Shown here one piece after another: positions 8,690 to 16,257 of a DNA stretch of 64,000 nucleotides. The notes below the pieces were generated by a model. The model saw only the letters and a list, made by a program, of their open reading frames with translations, searched no databases and was not told the origin of the DNA. The stretch spans positions 79,018 through 143,017 of the forward strand of contig CAZISM010000003.1 of the NCBI GenBank assembly GCA_964541895.1, written 5' to 3'. Both the position numbers and the translations under genes were made by a program. Origin of the DNA: CAZISM01 sp964541895. Lineage in GTDB: Bacteria > Zhuqueibacterota > Zhuqueibacteria > Residuimicrobiales > Residuimicrobiaceae. How positions within the stretch are numbered: the stretch's first letter is position 1; the number at the start of each line of letters is the position of its first letter.

Positions 8690-9859
8690 ATGGCCGGTTC
8701 TCTGCATACACATCGCCGCATCCTGATCATCGATCAGCCCTCTCCCGAGATCGAGCGGCTCCAACAGCGGTTGCTGGAATACGAAGTGGAAGCGGACGTT
8801 CAACCGGATCCCAGCGAAGCAGCCGCACAATGCCGCAAAGAGCCGTATCAGCTGGTGGTGACGGAATTGGAATTTTCCGAATATCCGGATCTTGATATCG
8901 TTCAGGATCTGCGATCACAAGGCTACCACCGTCCGTTGCTGATCATCACACGGGCACCGGAGCTGGAAGAGCGGCTCAAACACCTGGCGCTGGAAATCGA
9001 TGATTACATCGGCAAACCGTTCCACCCGGAAGAGGTCGCCGCCCGCATCGACGCTCTGCTGCAGGAGACCGACCTGATCGCCGACGCCCATTCCGACAAA
9101 AACCACTCTTTCTTCGGCCGACTCGAAGAGATGAATCTGATCGATCTGTTGCATACCCTGGATGCAGGAAAAAAGTCGGGCATCATTACAATGATCCAAC
9201 ATCATAATGAGGCTACGGTGCTGTTCCGAAGCGGCCATGTGATCGATGCTCGTCTCGTCGACCTGGAGGCAGAGACCGCTCTGTTGCGGCTATTGCTGTG
9301 GAACCAGGGAGATTTTCACGCCGCCCTGCAGCCGCTCACAAACGAGGAAGCGGTCCTAAACATTTCCAAACAGGACTTGGTGGCTCTGCACAATCAATTG
9401 CAGCAACATCGACGCGAACTGTCGAACTGGCTGCCCGACCTCAAATCCCTTGTCGTCGCCACCCCGCAGGCCTTGCAAGCCGCCGATCTCAGCCAAGAGC
9501 AACTCGGCTGGGTCCGGCATCTGCAGCAGCCCTTTGCCATCGAAACGCTGCTGGATCATATGGACACCGCGGTGCAATCGCTGCAGACCGTTCAACAGCT
9601 GTTTGCGCTCGGCTATCTGCAGCTCGCCGCCTCTGACAGCGAATCCTTGTCCTGGCCGCAAGAGCTCCGCCAGGCTAAAAAGAAAAACAGCGACCGCTAC
9701 CAGCGGCTGGCGTCGTTTTTTAAACGTAGCTTAAAAAAAAAACTGACTCCGAATCGCGGGAACCTGAAAACAGGGCTGGCTGAAGCGCACGCCTCCGCAC
9801 CTGTTCAGCGGTCGTTGGGTCGCGCCGAATTGCTTTTGATCCGCCAAAAATTTCAATGA
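8690..9859 (+). CDS. Second pseudo-receiver / PATAN (DUF4388) protein
   Basis: 389 aa, starting 6 nt after the previous stop, so in the same operon. The N-terminal receiver (RILIIDQPSPE ... LLIITRAPE ... DYIGKPFHPEEV) again has Glu instead of the phospho-accepting Asp (LVVTELEFSE, codon GAA at 8864). It has also lost one of the paired acidic residues (DQ for DD). A PATAN/DUF4388 domain follows (FFGRLEEMNLIDLLHTLDAGKKSGIITM, written here in two overlapping parts: FFGRLEEMNLIDLLHTL and KKSGIITM). The C-terminal helical region matches the segment that follows PATAN in the first gene. The C-terminus is Lys/Arg-rich (KKKNSDRYQRL, KRSLKKKL). Probably a paralog of the first gene without the GTPase-like tail. 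Confidence 0.83.
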   Translation: MAGSLHTHRRILIIDQPSPEIERLQQRLLEYEVEADVQPDPSEAAAQCRKEPYQLVVTELEFSEYPDLDIVQDLRSQGYHRPLLIITRAPELEERLKHLALEIDDYIGKPFHPEEVAARIDALLQETDLIADAHSDKNHSFFGRLEEMNLIDLLHTLDAGKKSGIITMIQHHNEATVLFRSGHVIDARLVDLEAETALLRLLLWNQGDFHAALQPLTNEEAVLNISKQDLVALHNQLQQHRRELSNWLPDLKSLVVATPQALQAADLSQEQLGWVRHLQQPFAIETLLDHMDTAVQSLQTVQQLFALGYLQLAASDSESLSWPQELRQAKKKNSDRYQRLASFFKRSLKKKLTPNRGNLKTGLAEAHASAPVQRSLGRAELLLIRQKFQ

Positions 9860-9907
9860 TCCCGCTGCCGTCCGGTTTAACCGCAGTACCTTTGCAACCT
9901 CGGGCTG

Positions 9908-10423
9908 ATGAAAGAACAATCATTAACTGCCAGCCATCCCCGCGTCGGTGAAATACTCATCATCGGCTCTTCATTGCAGACTCCAGACCGGTTTATTCAC
10001 AACCTCTGCCCGGAGGTGCTCATCGATTCCAGCGATCTGGTGGCAGGAAAAGTTGAAATCAATCCGGAACTCTGGCTGTACTGCTATGGCGTTTGCAGCC
10101 GCGAAGGCAGCGGCCGGCAAAATTGGGATCTCATCGCCCGAAACATGCTGGGATATATCCTGCTGGTGGATTGGCACAACGACGCCTCTTTTCAGAGCGT
10201 GACCCGCCTGCTGGATGACATGTCCGGCCGATATCCGGTTCCGGTCGTCCTGGCAGCCGATGTGACGGCAAAAGCCTGGCCGTATTCCGAGCTTTTTAAA
10301 CATGCGGCCGTAAAACTCACGCCTGATACCAGGCTGGTCTTTTATCAATCCGACCATCTGGAGCATATGCGCAACGTCGTTCATGCCCTCTTTGATCTGC
10401 TCGTGGAGCAGAGCGCGGATTGA
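9908..10423 (+). CDS. Stand-alone degenerate Ras-like GTPase domain protein
   Basis: 171 aa. The pattern EILIIGSS ... ELWLYCYGVCSREG ... MLGYILLVDWHND ... PVPVVLAADVT follows the beta-strand order of COG2229/MglA-like GTPases. The phosphate-binding loop GxxxxGK(S/T) is replaced by GSSLQTPDR, and the NKxD guanine motif is replaced by AADV. It is homologous to the C-terminal domain of the protein at 6623-8683, apparently the same domain as a separate gene. It probably does not bind or hydrolyse GTP and may act as a docking partner. ATG at 9908, 48 nt after the previous gene; the ribosome site is weak. The function is unknown. Confidence 0.75.
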   Translation: MKEQSLTASHPRVGEILIIGSSLQTPDRFIHNLCPEVLIDSSDLVAGKVEINPELWLYCYGVCSREGSGRQNWDLIARNMLGYILLVDWHNDASFQSVTRLLDDMSGRYPVPVVLAADVTAKAWPYSELFKHAAVKLTPDTRLVFYQSDHLEHMRNVVHALFDLLVEQSAD

Positions 10424-10443
10424 GCCCATGCGTATGGAATAGT

Positions 10444-10845
10444 ATGATCATGTCTTCTTCCTCCTTGCCCCTTCTCAGCCCTGGCCGGAAAGCAGATCTG
10501 GTGCGCCGCCTGTTGGCCGGAGCCTCTCTGCGCGCCGGGCTGGAAAAGGCGTCTGCAGAAGAACTGAGCGCCACGTTTCGCTTTGTTTATGAAAAAACCA
10601 TTGAACTCGGCCAATTGGTCCATGGCGGCTCGTTTCGGCAAGAAGAACTGCTGCACACCGGCCGGCCGTTTCATCTGCCAGCCGCCGTTGATTGCCGGCA
10701 GGCCCATATCTGCCAGCCACTCGAGTGCCTGCATCGCCAGCACGACTGTGCTCGCGATCGTATCCTCCTCCAGATCGACCGTTTGAGCGGACTCGCCCGG
10801 ACCCTGCTGCAATCCGCGCCCTCCGCAGCCGGTGAGCAGCCATGA
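10444..10845 (+). CDS. Small hypothetical protein of the PATAN cassette
   Basis: 133 aa, unrecognised. The N-terminal half is predicted helical (GRKADLVRRLLAGASL, SATFRFVYEKTIELGQLV). The C-terminal half carries four Cys residues in about 20 positions (DCRQAHICQPLECLHRQHDC), which could bind metal or form disulfides. It follows the pseudo-GTPase gene by about 20 nt, and its TGA overlaps the ATG of the peptidase gene (ATGA), so it is translationally coupled to it. A GGAAT site precedes ATG 10444; ATG 10450 is an alternative. Base composition matches the neighbours. Confidence 0.6.
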   Translation: MIMSSSSLPLLSPGRKADLVRRLLAGASLRAGLEKASAEELSATFRFVYEKTIELGQLVHGGSFRQEELLHTGRPFHLPAAVDCRQAHICQPLECLHRQHDCARDRILLQIDRLSGLARTLLQSAPSAAGEQP

Positions 10846-11813
10846 GGGCGGCCTTTTACGTCTTTTTTTTCCTGCTTAACGTGCCGACAAACGCGGACAC
10901 CGACTATGCCTGGCTCGCCAAAAGCCGGCCGCCGTTCGTCATCCATCACACGGCTCAGGATTCCAGCCTGGCCTGCCGTCTTTTCCCCGTTCTGCACTCT
11001 GCCTGGGATGCGCTGAGCGTGGACCTGCAGCTGCCCGACACCACCACCTATCACATTCTCATTGCGCCCGATCGTTCCTATTATCAAAACTATCTCAAAC
11101 AGGGATTGCCGAAATGGGCCGGCGCCTTTGCAGTGCCCAGCCTGCAGACGTTGGTGGTGAAATCTCCCCGCTGGGACCGGCCCGAGAACGATATCAACAA
11201 AAACCTGATTCACGAGCTGGTGCATCTCCTGTTGTATGTCCGCTGCGGCCGGCAGCCGATTCCCCGCTGGCTGGATGAAGGTCTTGCCCTCTTTTATGAA
11301 CGGCCGGAGCAATGGGATTTCCCGCAAACGCTCTCCCGGGCGCTCTTTACCCGCTCCCTCATCCCGTTGCAGGATATTGACCACGTGCTCTCCTTTCAAC
11401 AGAGCAAAGCGGCGCTGGCCTACCAGGAGAGCTATTCTGTGGTCAGCTACTTTCTCAGCGTCTATGACAGCGATGGTCTGGCCATCCTGCTGGACGGCTT
11501 TCGCCGCCGGCAACCGCTGGACGACCTCCTTCAACTGGCCACCGGCAGTCGCTTCCTTCAGTTCGAACGCGAGTGGCAGCAGCACATCGAGATCACCTAC
11601 CGCTATCATTGGCTGATGGAGTGGGAGCTGCTGCTGTGGCTCTTTATCGTCTTGCTGGCCATGGTCGCGGTCCTGTGGATTCGGCGCCGCAATCGCCGCA
11701 CCCTGGAAGCGTGGGACCACCTTCCCGAAGAGCCCTCCCCCGCGGCTCCGCAAAACCCGCCCCAACCTCCGCCGGATGAAATGTTTATTGAAAAGAACGA
11801 TCAGGTTCCGTAA
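10842..11813 (+). CDS. Membrane-anchored HEXXH metallopeptidase (peptidase MA-like)
   Basis: 323 aa. A hydrophobic N-terminal segment (residues 1-20) looks like a signal peptide. The zinc motif NLIHELVHLLL near residue 125 is followed by WLDEGLALFYE near 145, whose Glu is the expected third ligand of a gluzincin. This is the pattern of the peptidase MA-like superfamily. A single transmembrane helix (LLLWLFIVLLAMVAVLWI) lies at about 262-280. A basic stretch and a Pro-rich tail of about 40 residues follow, presumably cytoplasmic. The catalytic domain would be periplasmic. The start overlaps the upstream stop by 4 nt. The coupling to the PATAN cassette suggests, but does not prove, a functional link. 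Confidence 0.8.
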   Translation: MRAAFYVFFFLLNVPTNADTDYAWLAKSRPPFVIHHTAQDSSLACRLFPVLHSAWDALSVDLQLPDTTTYHILIAPDRSYYQNYLKQGLPKWAGAFAVPSLQTLVVKSPRWDRPENDINKNLIHELVHLLLYVRCGRQPIPRWLDEGLALFYERPEQWDFPQTLSRALFTRSLIPLQDIDHVLSFQQSKAALAYQESYSVVSYFLSVYDSDGLAILLDGFRRRQPLDDLLQLATGSRFLQFEREWQQHIEITYRYHWLMEWELLLWLFIVLLAMVAVLWIRRRNRRTLEAWDHLPEEPSPAAPQNPPQPPPDEMFIEKNDQVP

Positions 11814-11822
11814 ATTGCTCTT

Positions 11823-12713
11823 GTGAAAAATGTACAGAATCATTTCGAATATTTTCTGGTCCTGGTGCTGGAAAAACTCATCGGCATTTTGCCGTGGCGC
11901 TGGGCCCTGGCCTTCGGCCGCGGTCTCGGCCGTTTTACCTATTCCGTTCTGGCCATCCGCAAGCAGGTGGCTCTGGATAATTTGCAAAAGGCCTTTCCGG
12001 ATAAAGATCCTGCCGAGATCGAACAGATCGCAAGGCGGGCTTATCTTCATTTTGGCCAAAGCATCATAGAATTTGTGCGCCTGACGACTCTTCCGGCCGG
12101 CTATTTTAAGGAAAAGATACACTTTGTTCCGGAAGATTTTGTCGCCGGGGTTCAACAGCAACCGTGCGGAGCCATATGCCTGAGCGCCCACTTCGGCAAC
12201 TGGGAGCTCCTGGCCGCCTCTCTGGCGCAGGCCGGCATCGCCATGATCGGCGTGGCCAGAGAACAGCGCAACCATCTGGTCGATCGCCTCATAGCCAGAA
12301 ATCGCCACCAGCTCGGCATCGAAACCGTGCCCACCGGCATGGCGGTGCGGGCCATCGTCAAGGCGCTGAAGCAGAACAAATTCATCGCCCTGCTCGGCGA
12401 TCAGGATGCCCATCGCGAGGGCGTTTTTGTCAACTTTATGGGTCGGCCCTCTTCAACGGCTCCCGGACCGGCGTCGTTGGCCCTTAAAACCGGCGCCCCC
12501 ATTTTTTTCGGCGCCATCGTCCGCGAAAAGGACGGCGGCCATACGGCCTATCTGGAACGGATTGACTATGCGGATTTGGCCGGCGACACTCCGGAGAACA
12601 TAAAGACGCTCACGCAGCGGCATGCGGCTGTGCTGGAACGCTATGTCCGCCAATGGCCGGAGCAGTGGTTCTGGATGCACAAACGCTGGAAAACCAAACC
12701 AGATGAAAGCTGA
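11823..12713 (+). CDS. LpxL/HtrB-type lysophospholipid/lipid A acyltransferase
   Basis: 296-aa inner-membrane-associated acyltransferase of the LpxL/HtrB (GNAT-unrelated, HX4E) family, which adds a secondary acyl chain to lipid A precursors or acts on related lipids. The catalytic motif is in LSAHFGNWELLAASL near residue 122. GDQDAHREGVFVNFMG near 193 and the C-terminal QWFWMHKRWK motif are classic. Length is normal. The GTG start at 11823 lies 9 nt after the peptidase gene. The next gene overlaps its 3' end by 11 nt. Its neighbours are heptosyltransferases, which fits LPS assembly. The exact acyl donor and acceptor cannot be read from sequence. Confidence 0.92.
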   Translation: MKNVQNHFEYFLVLVLEKLIGILPWRWALAFGRGLGRFTYSVLAIRKQVALDNLQKAFPDKDPAEIEQIARRAYLHFGQSIIEFVRLTTLPAGYFKEKIHFVPEDFVAGVQQQPCGAICLSAHFGNWELLAASLAQAGIAMIGVAREQRNHLVDRLIARNRHQLGIETVPTGMAVRAIVKALKQNKFIALLGDQDAHREGVFVNFMGRPSSTAPGPASLALKTGAPIFFGAIVREKDGGHTAYLERIDYADLAGDTPENIKTLTQRHAAVLERYVRQWPEQWFWMHKRWKTKPDES

Positions 12714-13740
12714 TGCCAAAATCCTGGTGATCCAGACGGCTTTTATCGGCGATGTCGTCCTGGTTACGCCGGTGTTTCATGCGTTGCGTCGGCATTTGCC
12801 CGCGGCCCCAATACATGCGGTAGTGATTCCGAGCGCCTTCCCGATTCTGCAGCACAATCCGAACATCGACCGCATCCTGGTCTATGATAAACGCAAGCAG
12901 AACGGCGGTGTGTCCGGATTTTTGCAACTGGCACGGCAGCTTTATCGCGAAGCGTATGATATCGTCCTGGCGCCACACCGCTCCATGCGAACCGCGCTGC
13001 TGGTGCGCCTGAGCGGCGCTCCGGTGCGCATCGGTTTTGATCTCAACAACGGCGGCCGCTGTTATTCGCATCGCGTCGCTTATCAAAAAAGTCTGCATGA
13101 GGTCGATCGCAACCTGTCGTTGCTGCAGCCGCTGGGGATTGCGGCCAGCCGGATCGCGCCGGAAATATTCACCAGCGAAGAAGAGCGTCAACAGGTGTCG
13201 CAGCTGTTGAACGGCTCGCGGGCGCAACACCCCCTGGTCGCGTTGGCTCCCGGCTCTGTATGGCCCACCAAACGATGGCCGGAGACCCATTTTATCGCCC
13301 TGGCGCAAGCCCTGGTCGGTGCGGGCTATTCGCTCTGTCTGTTGGGCGGCCCTCAGGATCACGACCTGTGCGCACGCATTGCCGCCGCTTGTCCCGGCAA
13401 CGCGGTTAATACAGCCGGCCTGCTCTCTTTGCCTGCATCGACAGAACTGATACGGCAGTGCCGGTTGCTGGTCAGCAACGACAGCGCCCCTTTGCATCTG
13501 GCGTCGGCGGCCGGCACGCCCACGCTGGCCCTGTTCGGACCCACGGTGCCGAAATTCGGCTTTGCCCCCTATCGCAGCAACAGCGCGGTCCTGGGGCTCG
13601 AGTTGTCCTGTCGTCCCTGTTCGATCCACGGCGGGCGCCGCTGCCCCATTCACACACATGCGTGTTTGCGTGATCTGGCCGCAGAGACGGTGTTCGCAAA
13701 AGCAATAACGCTTATGAACGGAAACAAAACTGATGGCTGA
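12703..13740 (+). CDS. Glycosyltransferase family 9 (ADP-heptose:LPS heptosyltransferase type)
   Basis: 345-aa GT-B enzyme of the heptosyltransferase family. The N-terminal motif ILVIQTAFIGDVVLVTP starts at residue 6. ALAPGSVWPTKRWP near 178 and LVSNDSAPLHLASAAGTP near 253 are hallmark GT9 donor-site motifs. The start is ATG 12703: the open frame extends upstream to 12622, but that part is out of character and overlaps the acyltransferase. It overlaps the next gene by 8 nt. Most similar in layout to WaaF (heptosyltransferase II), though bacterial GT9 enzymes can use other sugars. Confidence 0.93.
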   Translation: MKADAKILVIQTAFIGDVVLVTPVFHALRRHLPAAPIHAVVIPSAFPILQHNPNIDRILVYDKRKQNGGVSGFLQLARQLYREAYDIVLAPHRSMRTALLVRLSGAPVRIGFDLNNGGRCYSHRVAYQKSLHEVDRNLSLLQPLGIAASRIAPEIFTSEEERQQVSQLLNGSRAQHPLVALAPGSVWPTKRWPETHFIALAQALVGAGYSLCLLGGPQDHDLCARIAAACPGNAVNTAGLLSLPASTELIRQCRLLVSNDSAPLHLASAAGTPTLALFGPTVPKFGFAPYRSNSAVLGLELSCRPCSIHGGRRCPIHTHACLRDLAAETVFAKAITLMNGNKTDG

Positions 13741-14371
13741 AGTACTTAGAATAAATTCCCTAGCACCGGAAGAAGATCTGATCGGTCGTGCGGCGCGCGT
13801 TCTGCAGAACGGCGGCGTCATCGGCTACCCGACGGAAACGGTTTACGGCATCGGCTGCAACATATTTTCTCCCACGGCGGTCAAGCGCATCTATCAGATG
13901 AAAAAACGGGAAACCGATAAAGCGTTCATTCTTATTGCTTCGGATATACTGCAGATCAAGGACATCGTGGCCGAAATTCCGGAAACGGCCGAGCGGTTGA
14001 TGGAAAATTTTTGGCCCGGCCCGTTGACCATGGTCTTTAAAGCCTCCGCCAATCTGGCCACGACCGAATTTCGCCGGGTTAAAACCATCGCCGTCCGCAT
14101 TCCGGATTGCGCGGTTTGTCTGGCCTTGCTCAAAGCCTGCGGCTATCCTATCGTTTCGACCAGCGCCAACCTCAGCGGACAGCCGGCGGCTACTAGCGCG
14201 CAGGAGGTGATCACCCTGTTCAATGAGACTCTCGATCTAGTCATCGACGGCGGCAAAACGCCCTCTGACCTTCCCTCCACGGTTGTGGATATTACCAAAC
14301 ATCCGGTCAAGATTGTCCGCGAAGGCGCCATTTCTAAACTGGAAATCAACACGGTGTTGGAGACAGCGTAA
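13733..14371 (+). CDS. tsaC: L-threonylcarbamoyladenylate synthase (TsaC/Sua5/YwlC)
   Basis: 212-aa YrdC-domain enzyme making threonylcarbamoyl-AMP from threonine, bicarbonate and ATP for the t6A modification of ANN-decoding tRNAs. The motifs GYPTETVYGIGCN near residue 28, KKRETDKAF near 60 and VSTSANLSGQ near 140 are typical. The short length matches TsaC rather than the longer Sua5. The start overlaps the upstream GT9 gene by 8 nt. A perfect 24-bp palindrome follows immediately after the stop. Confidence 0.95.
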   Translation: MAEVLRINSLAPEEDLIGRAARVLQNGGVIGYPTETVYGIGCNIFSPTAVKRIYQMKKRETDKAFILIASDILQIKDIVAEIPETAERLMENFWPGPLTMVFKASANLATTEFRRVKTIAVRIPDCAVCLALLKACGYPIVSTSANLSGQPAATSAQEVITLFNETLDLVIDGGKTPSDLPSTVVDITKHPVKIVREGAISKLEINTVLETA

Positions 14372-14372
14372 C

Positions 14373-14396
14373 GGTCAGACCCGCGCGGGTCTGACC
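14373..14396. repeat. Perfect 24-bp palindrome between tsaC and second heptosyltransferase
   Basis: Arm GGTCAGACCCGC is followed directly by its reverse complement. It is GC-rich and would form a strong hairpin (10 bp around GCGC) in RNA. No T-run follows, so it is not a classical terminator. It may be an RNA-processing or attenuation element, or a protein site. It lies just upstream of the ribosome site of the next gene. Confidence 0.7.
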
Positions 14397-14409
14397 AGAG
14401 GACTTGCCT

Positions 14410-15486
14410 TTGAACATGAATCTCAATCACAAAAAAATTCTCATGATCCGTACGGATCGTATTGGCGATGTGGTCCTTTCTTCTCCTGTCTTGACCGCGA
14501 TGAAATCATCCTGGCCGGAGTGCCACACCACCATGCTGCTGCGCCGTTATACTGCGGACTTGCTGCAGGGCCATCCTGACCTCGATCAGATTATTCTGGA
14601 TGACGAACCCAGGCTATCCGCTTATCAATTGGCCAAACGTTTGGCGGCCGCCCGTTTCGATGTGGCGCTGCTGCTGCACCCCACCCTGCGCCTGGCGCTG
14701 GCCTGCTGGCTGGCCGGAATTCCGCTGCGCATCGGCACCGCGTTTCGTGCCTATTCGTTTCTCTTCAACCTTCGTATCAGGCAGCACAGAAAAAACAGCG
14801 GCCGGCATGAACTGGATCTCAATATGGACCTGGCCGCGGCCATCGGCGCTCGTCTGGATTCCATCACCTTCCGGTTGCCCCTGGCGGACACAGACCTGCA
14901 GGCGGTCCGGGAACGGTTAGGTCGGCTGGGCCTGGCCGCCTCGCAGCGATTTGTCGTTCTGCACCCGGGCAGCGGCGGCTCAGCCATGGACTGGCCGCCG
15001 CATCTGTTCGGTCAATTGGCGCAGGCGCTGAGCTCACAACTTTACCTTCCCGTCGTTCTGACCGGGAACGCATCCGAAAAGACACTGGTGGATACCGTGA
15101 GCCGCCACTGTGAGCGTCCCCTGCTTCGTCTGGACGGCCAACTGACCATCAAGGAACTGGCCGCACTCCTGCGTCTGGCCAGCCTGGTGGTCGCCAACAG
15201 CACCGGCCCGCTACACATCGCCCGTGCGTTCGAAACGCCGGTCATCGGTCTCTTTTGTCCCATCGCGGCCTGCTCGCCGCAACGCTGGGGACCCTATGGC
15301 CAACCGGATTCGGTTCTGCTCCCCTCCGTGCCGGGATGCGCGCGCTGCACGAAAAAGCACTGCAATTTTTATCACTGCATGGAACGGATCACTGTGGATC
15401 AGGTTCTGGCTCTGGCGCTATCCCACCTCCGGTCGCCAAATCGGTCGCCGGAACATAGCCCGTTACCAACAGCCGCAACACCGTGA
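14410..15486 (+). CDS. Glycosyltransferase family 9 (second heptosyltransferase-type enzyme)
   Basis: 358-aa GT9 enzyme. The N-terminal motif ILMIRTDRIGDVVLSSP, LHPGSGGSAMDWPP in the middle and LVVANSTGPLHIARAFETP near residue 255 define the family. The C-terminal Cys-rich CARCTKKHCNFYHCM is common in WaaF-like proteins. The start is uncertain: TTG 14410 has an AGAGGA site at good spacing, ATG 14416 is 2 codons later, and TTG 14404 is too close to the site. It is separated from tsaC by the palindrome and followed within 12 nt by the DUF3108 gene, so it likely belongs to the same envelope operon. Confidence 0.9.
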   Translation: MNMNLNHKKILMIRTDRIGDVVLSSPVLTAMKSSWPECHTTMLLRRYTADLLQGHPDLDQIILDDEPRLSAYQLAKRLAAARFDVALLLHPTLRLALACWLAGIPLRIGTAFRAYSFLFNLRIRQHRKNSGRHELDLNMDLAAAIGARLDSITFRLPLADTDLQAVRERLGRLGLAASQRFVVLHPGSGGSAMDWPPHLFGQLAQALSSQLYLPVVLTGNASEKTLVDTVSRHCERPLLRLDGQLTIKELAALLRLASLVVANSTGPLHIARAFETPVIGLFCPIAACSPQRWGPYGQPDSVLLPSVPGCARCTKKHCNFYHCMERITVDQVLALALSHLRSPNRSPEHSPLPTAATP

Positions 15487-15498
15487 AGAGAGGTAATC

Positions 15499-16257
15499 AT
15501 GAACTCGTTCCAGGGTCTTTTGCTCCTGCTGGCCGCATCCACATGGGCCGGGACTACGCCCGACTCTGCGGTCCTTGAACTGCGCACCTTGCCCAACGCC
15601 GCCTTTGCCGTGGGCGAAGTGCTGACCTACGATGTCAGCTTTGGCATCATATCTGCCGGTGAAGCCCGGATGTCGATACCGGAACAGGTGCCGTGTGGCG
15701 ACCGGAAATGCTATCACATCATTTCGGAAGTAAAAACCAGCGACTTTTTTTCTAAAATTTTTCGCGTCCAGGACCGCGTAGAGTCTTTTATGGACGTGCA
15801 GGGGCTCTTTCCCTGGCGCTATGAAAAGCATATTCGCGAAGGCAAATACAAAGCGGATCGCAGCGCGGTCTTTGATCATCAGCGCGGCCTGGCGTTTTCA
15901 GGCAAGGACACCATTGCAATAACGCCGTATACGCAGGACGTGCTGTCGATCATCTATTTTCTGCGTACACAAAACCTGCAGGTGGATCACGCCATCTCTA
16001 TCGACAACTATGAAGATAAAAAACTCTTCCCGTTGACCGTACAGGTCAAAGAGCGTGAAAAAATCGGCGTCCCGGCCGGCAAATTCGATTGTCTGCTGGT
16101 GGAACCGGGCCTGCGCGCCGGCAGCTTTATCGAACAAAAGGGCAAAATGTGGATCTGGTTTTCCAACGACCAGCGCAAACTTCCGGTCAGGATAAAAAGC
16201 AAAGTCTCCTTTGGTTCGATCAACATGGAGCTGAAAAAATTTCAAGGCGCCTTATGA
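15499..16257 (+). CDS. DUF3108 periplasmic protein
   Basis: 252 aa, with a short signal peptide (residues 1-17, SFQGLLLLLAASTWAG). The DUF3108 pattern begins with FAVGEVLTYDVSFGIISAGEA near residue 35 (written in two parts: FAVGEVLTYDVSFG and IISAGEA). It continues with KIFRVQDRVESF, PWRYEKHIREGKYK and VPAGKFDCLLVEP. The family is periplasmic and of unknown function, often next to LPS or outer-membrane biogenesis genes, as here. An AGAGGTAA ribosome site precedes ATG 15499. The stop overlaps the next start (ATGA). Confidence 0.85.
   Translation: MNSFQGLLLLLAASTWAGTTPDSAVLELRTLPNAAFAVGEVLTYDVSFGIISAGEARMSIPEQVPCGDRKCYHIISEVKTSDFFSKIFRVQDRVESFMDVQGLFPWRYEKHIREGKYKADRSAVFDHQRGLAFSGKDTIAITPYTQDVLSIIYFLRTQNLQVDHAISIDNYEDKKLFPLTVQVKEREKIGVPAGKFDCLLVEPGLRAGSFIEQKGKMWIWFSNDQRKLPVRIKSKVSFGSINMELKKFQGAL

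Noticed and set aside
10671..12413. 580-aa minus-strand ORF
   Set aside because: Antisense to the peptidase and acyltransferase genes, both of which have strong family motifs and overlapping starts and stops.
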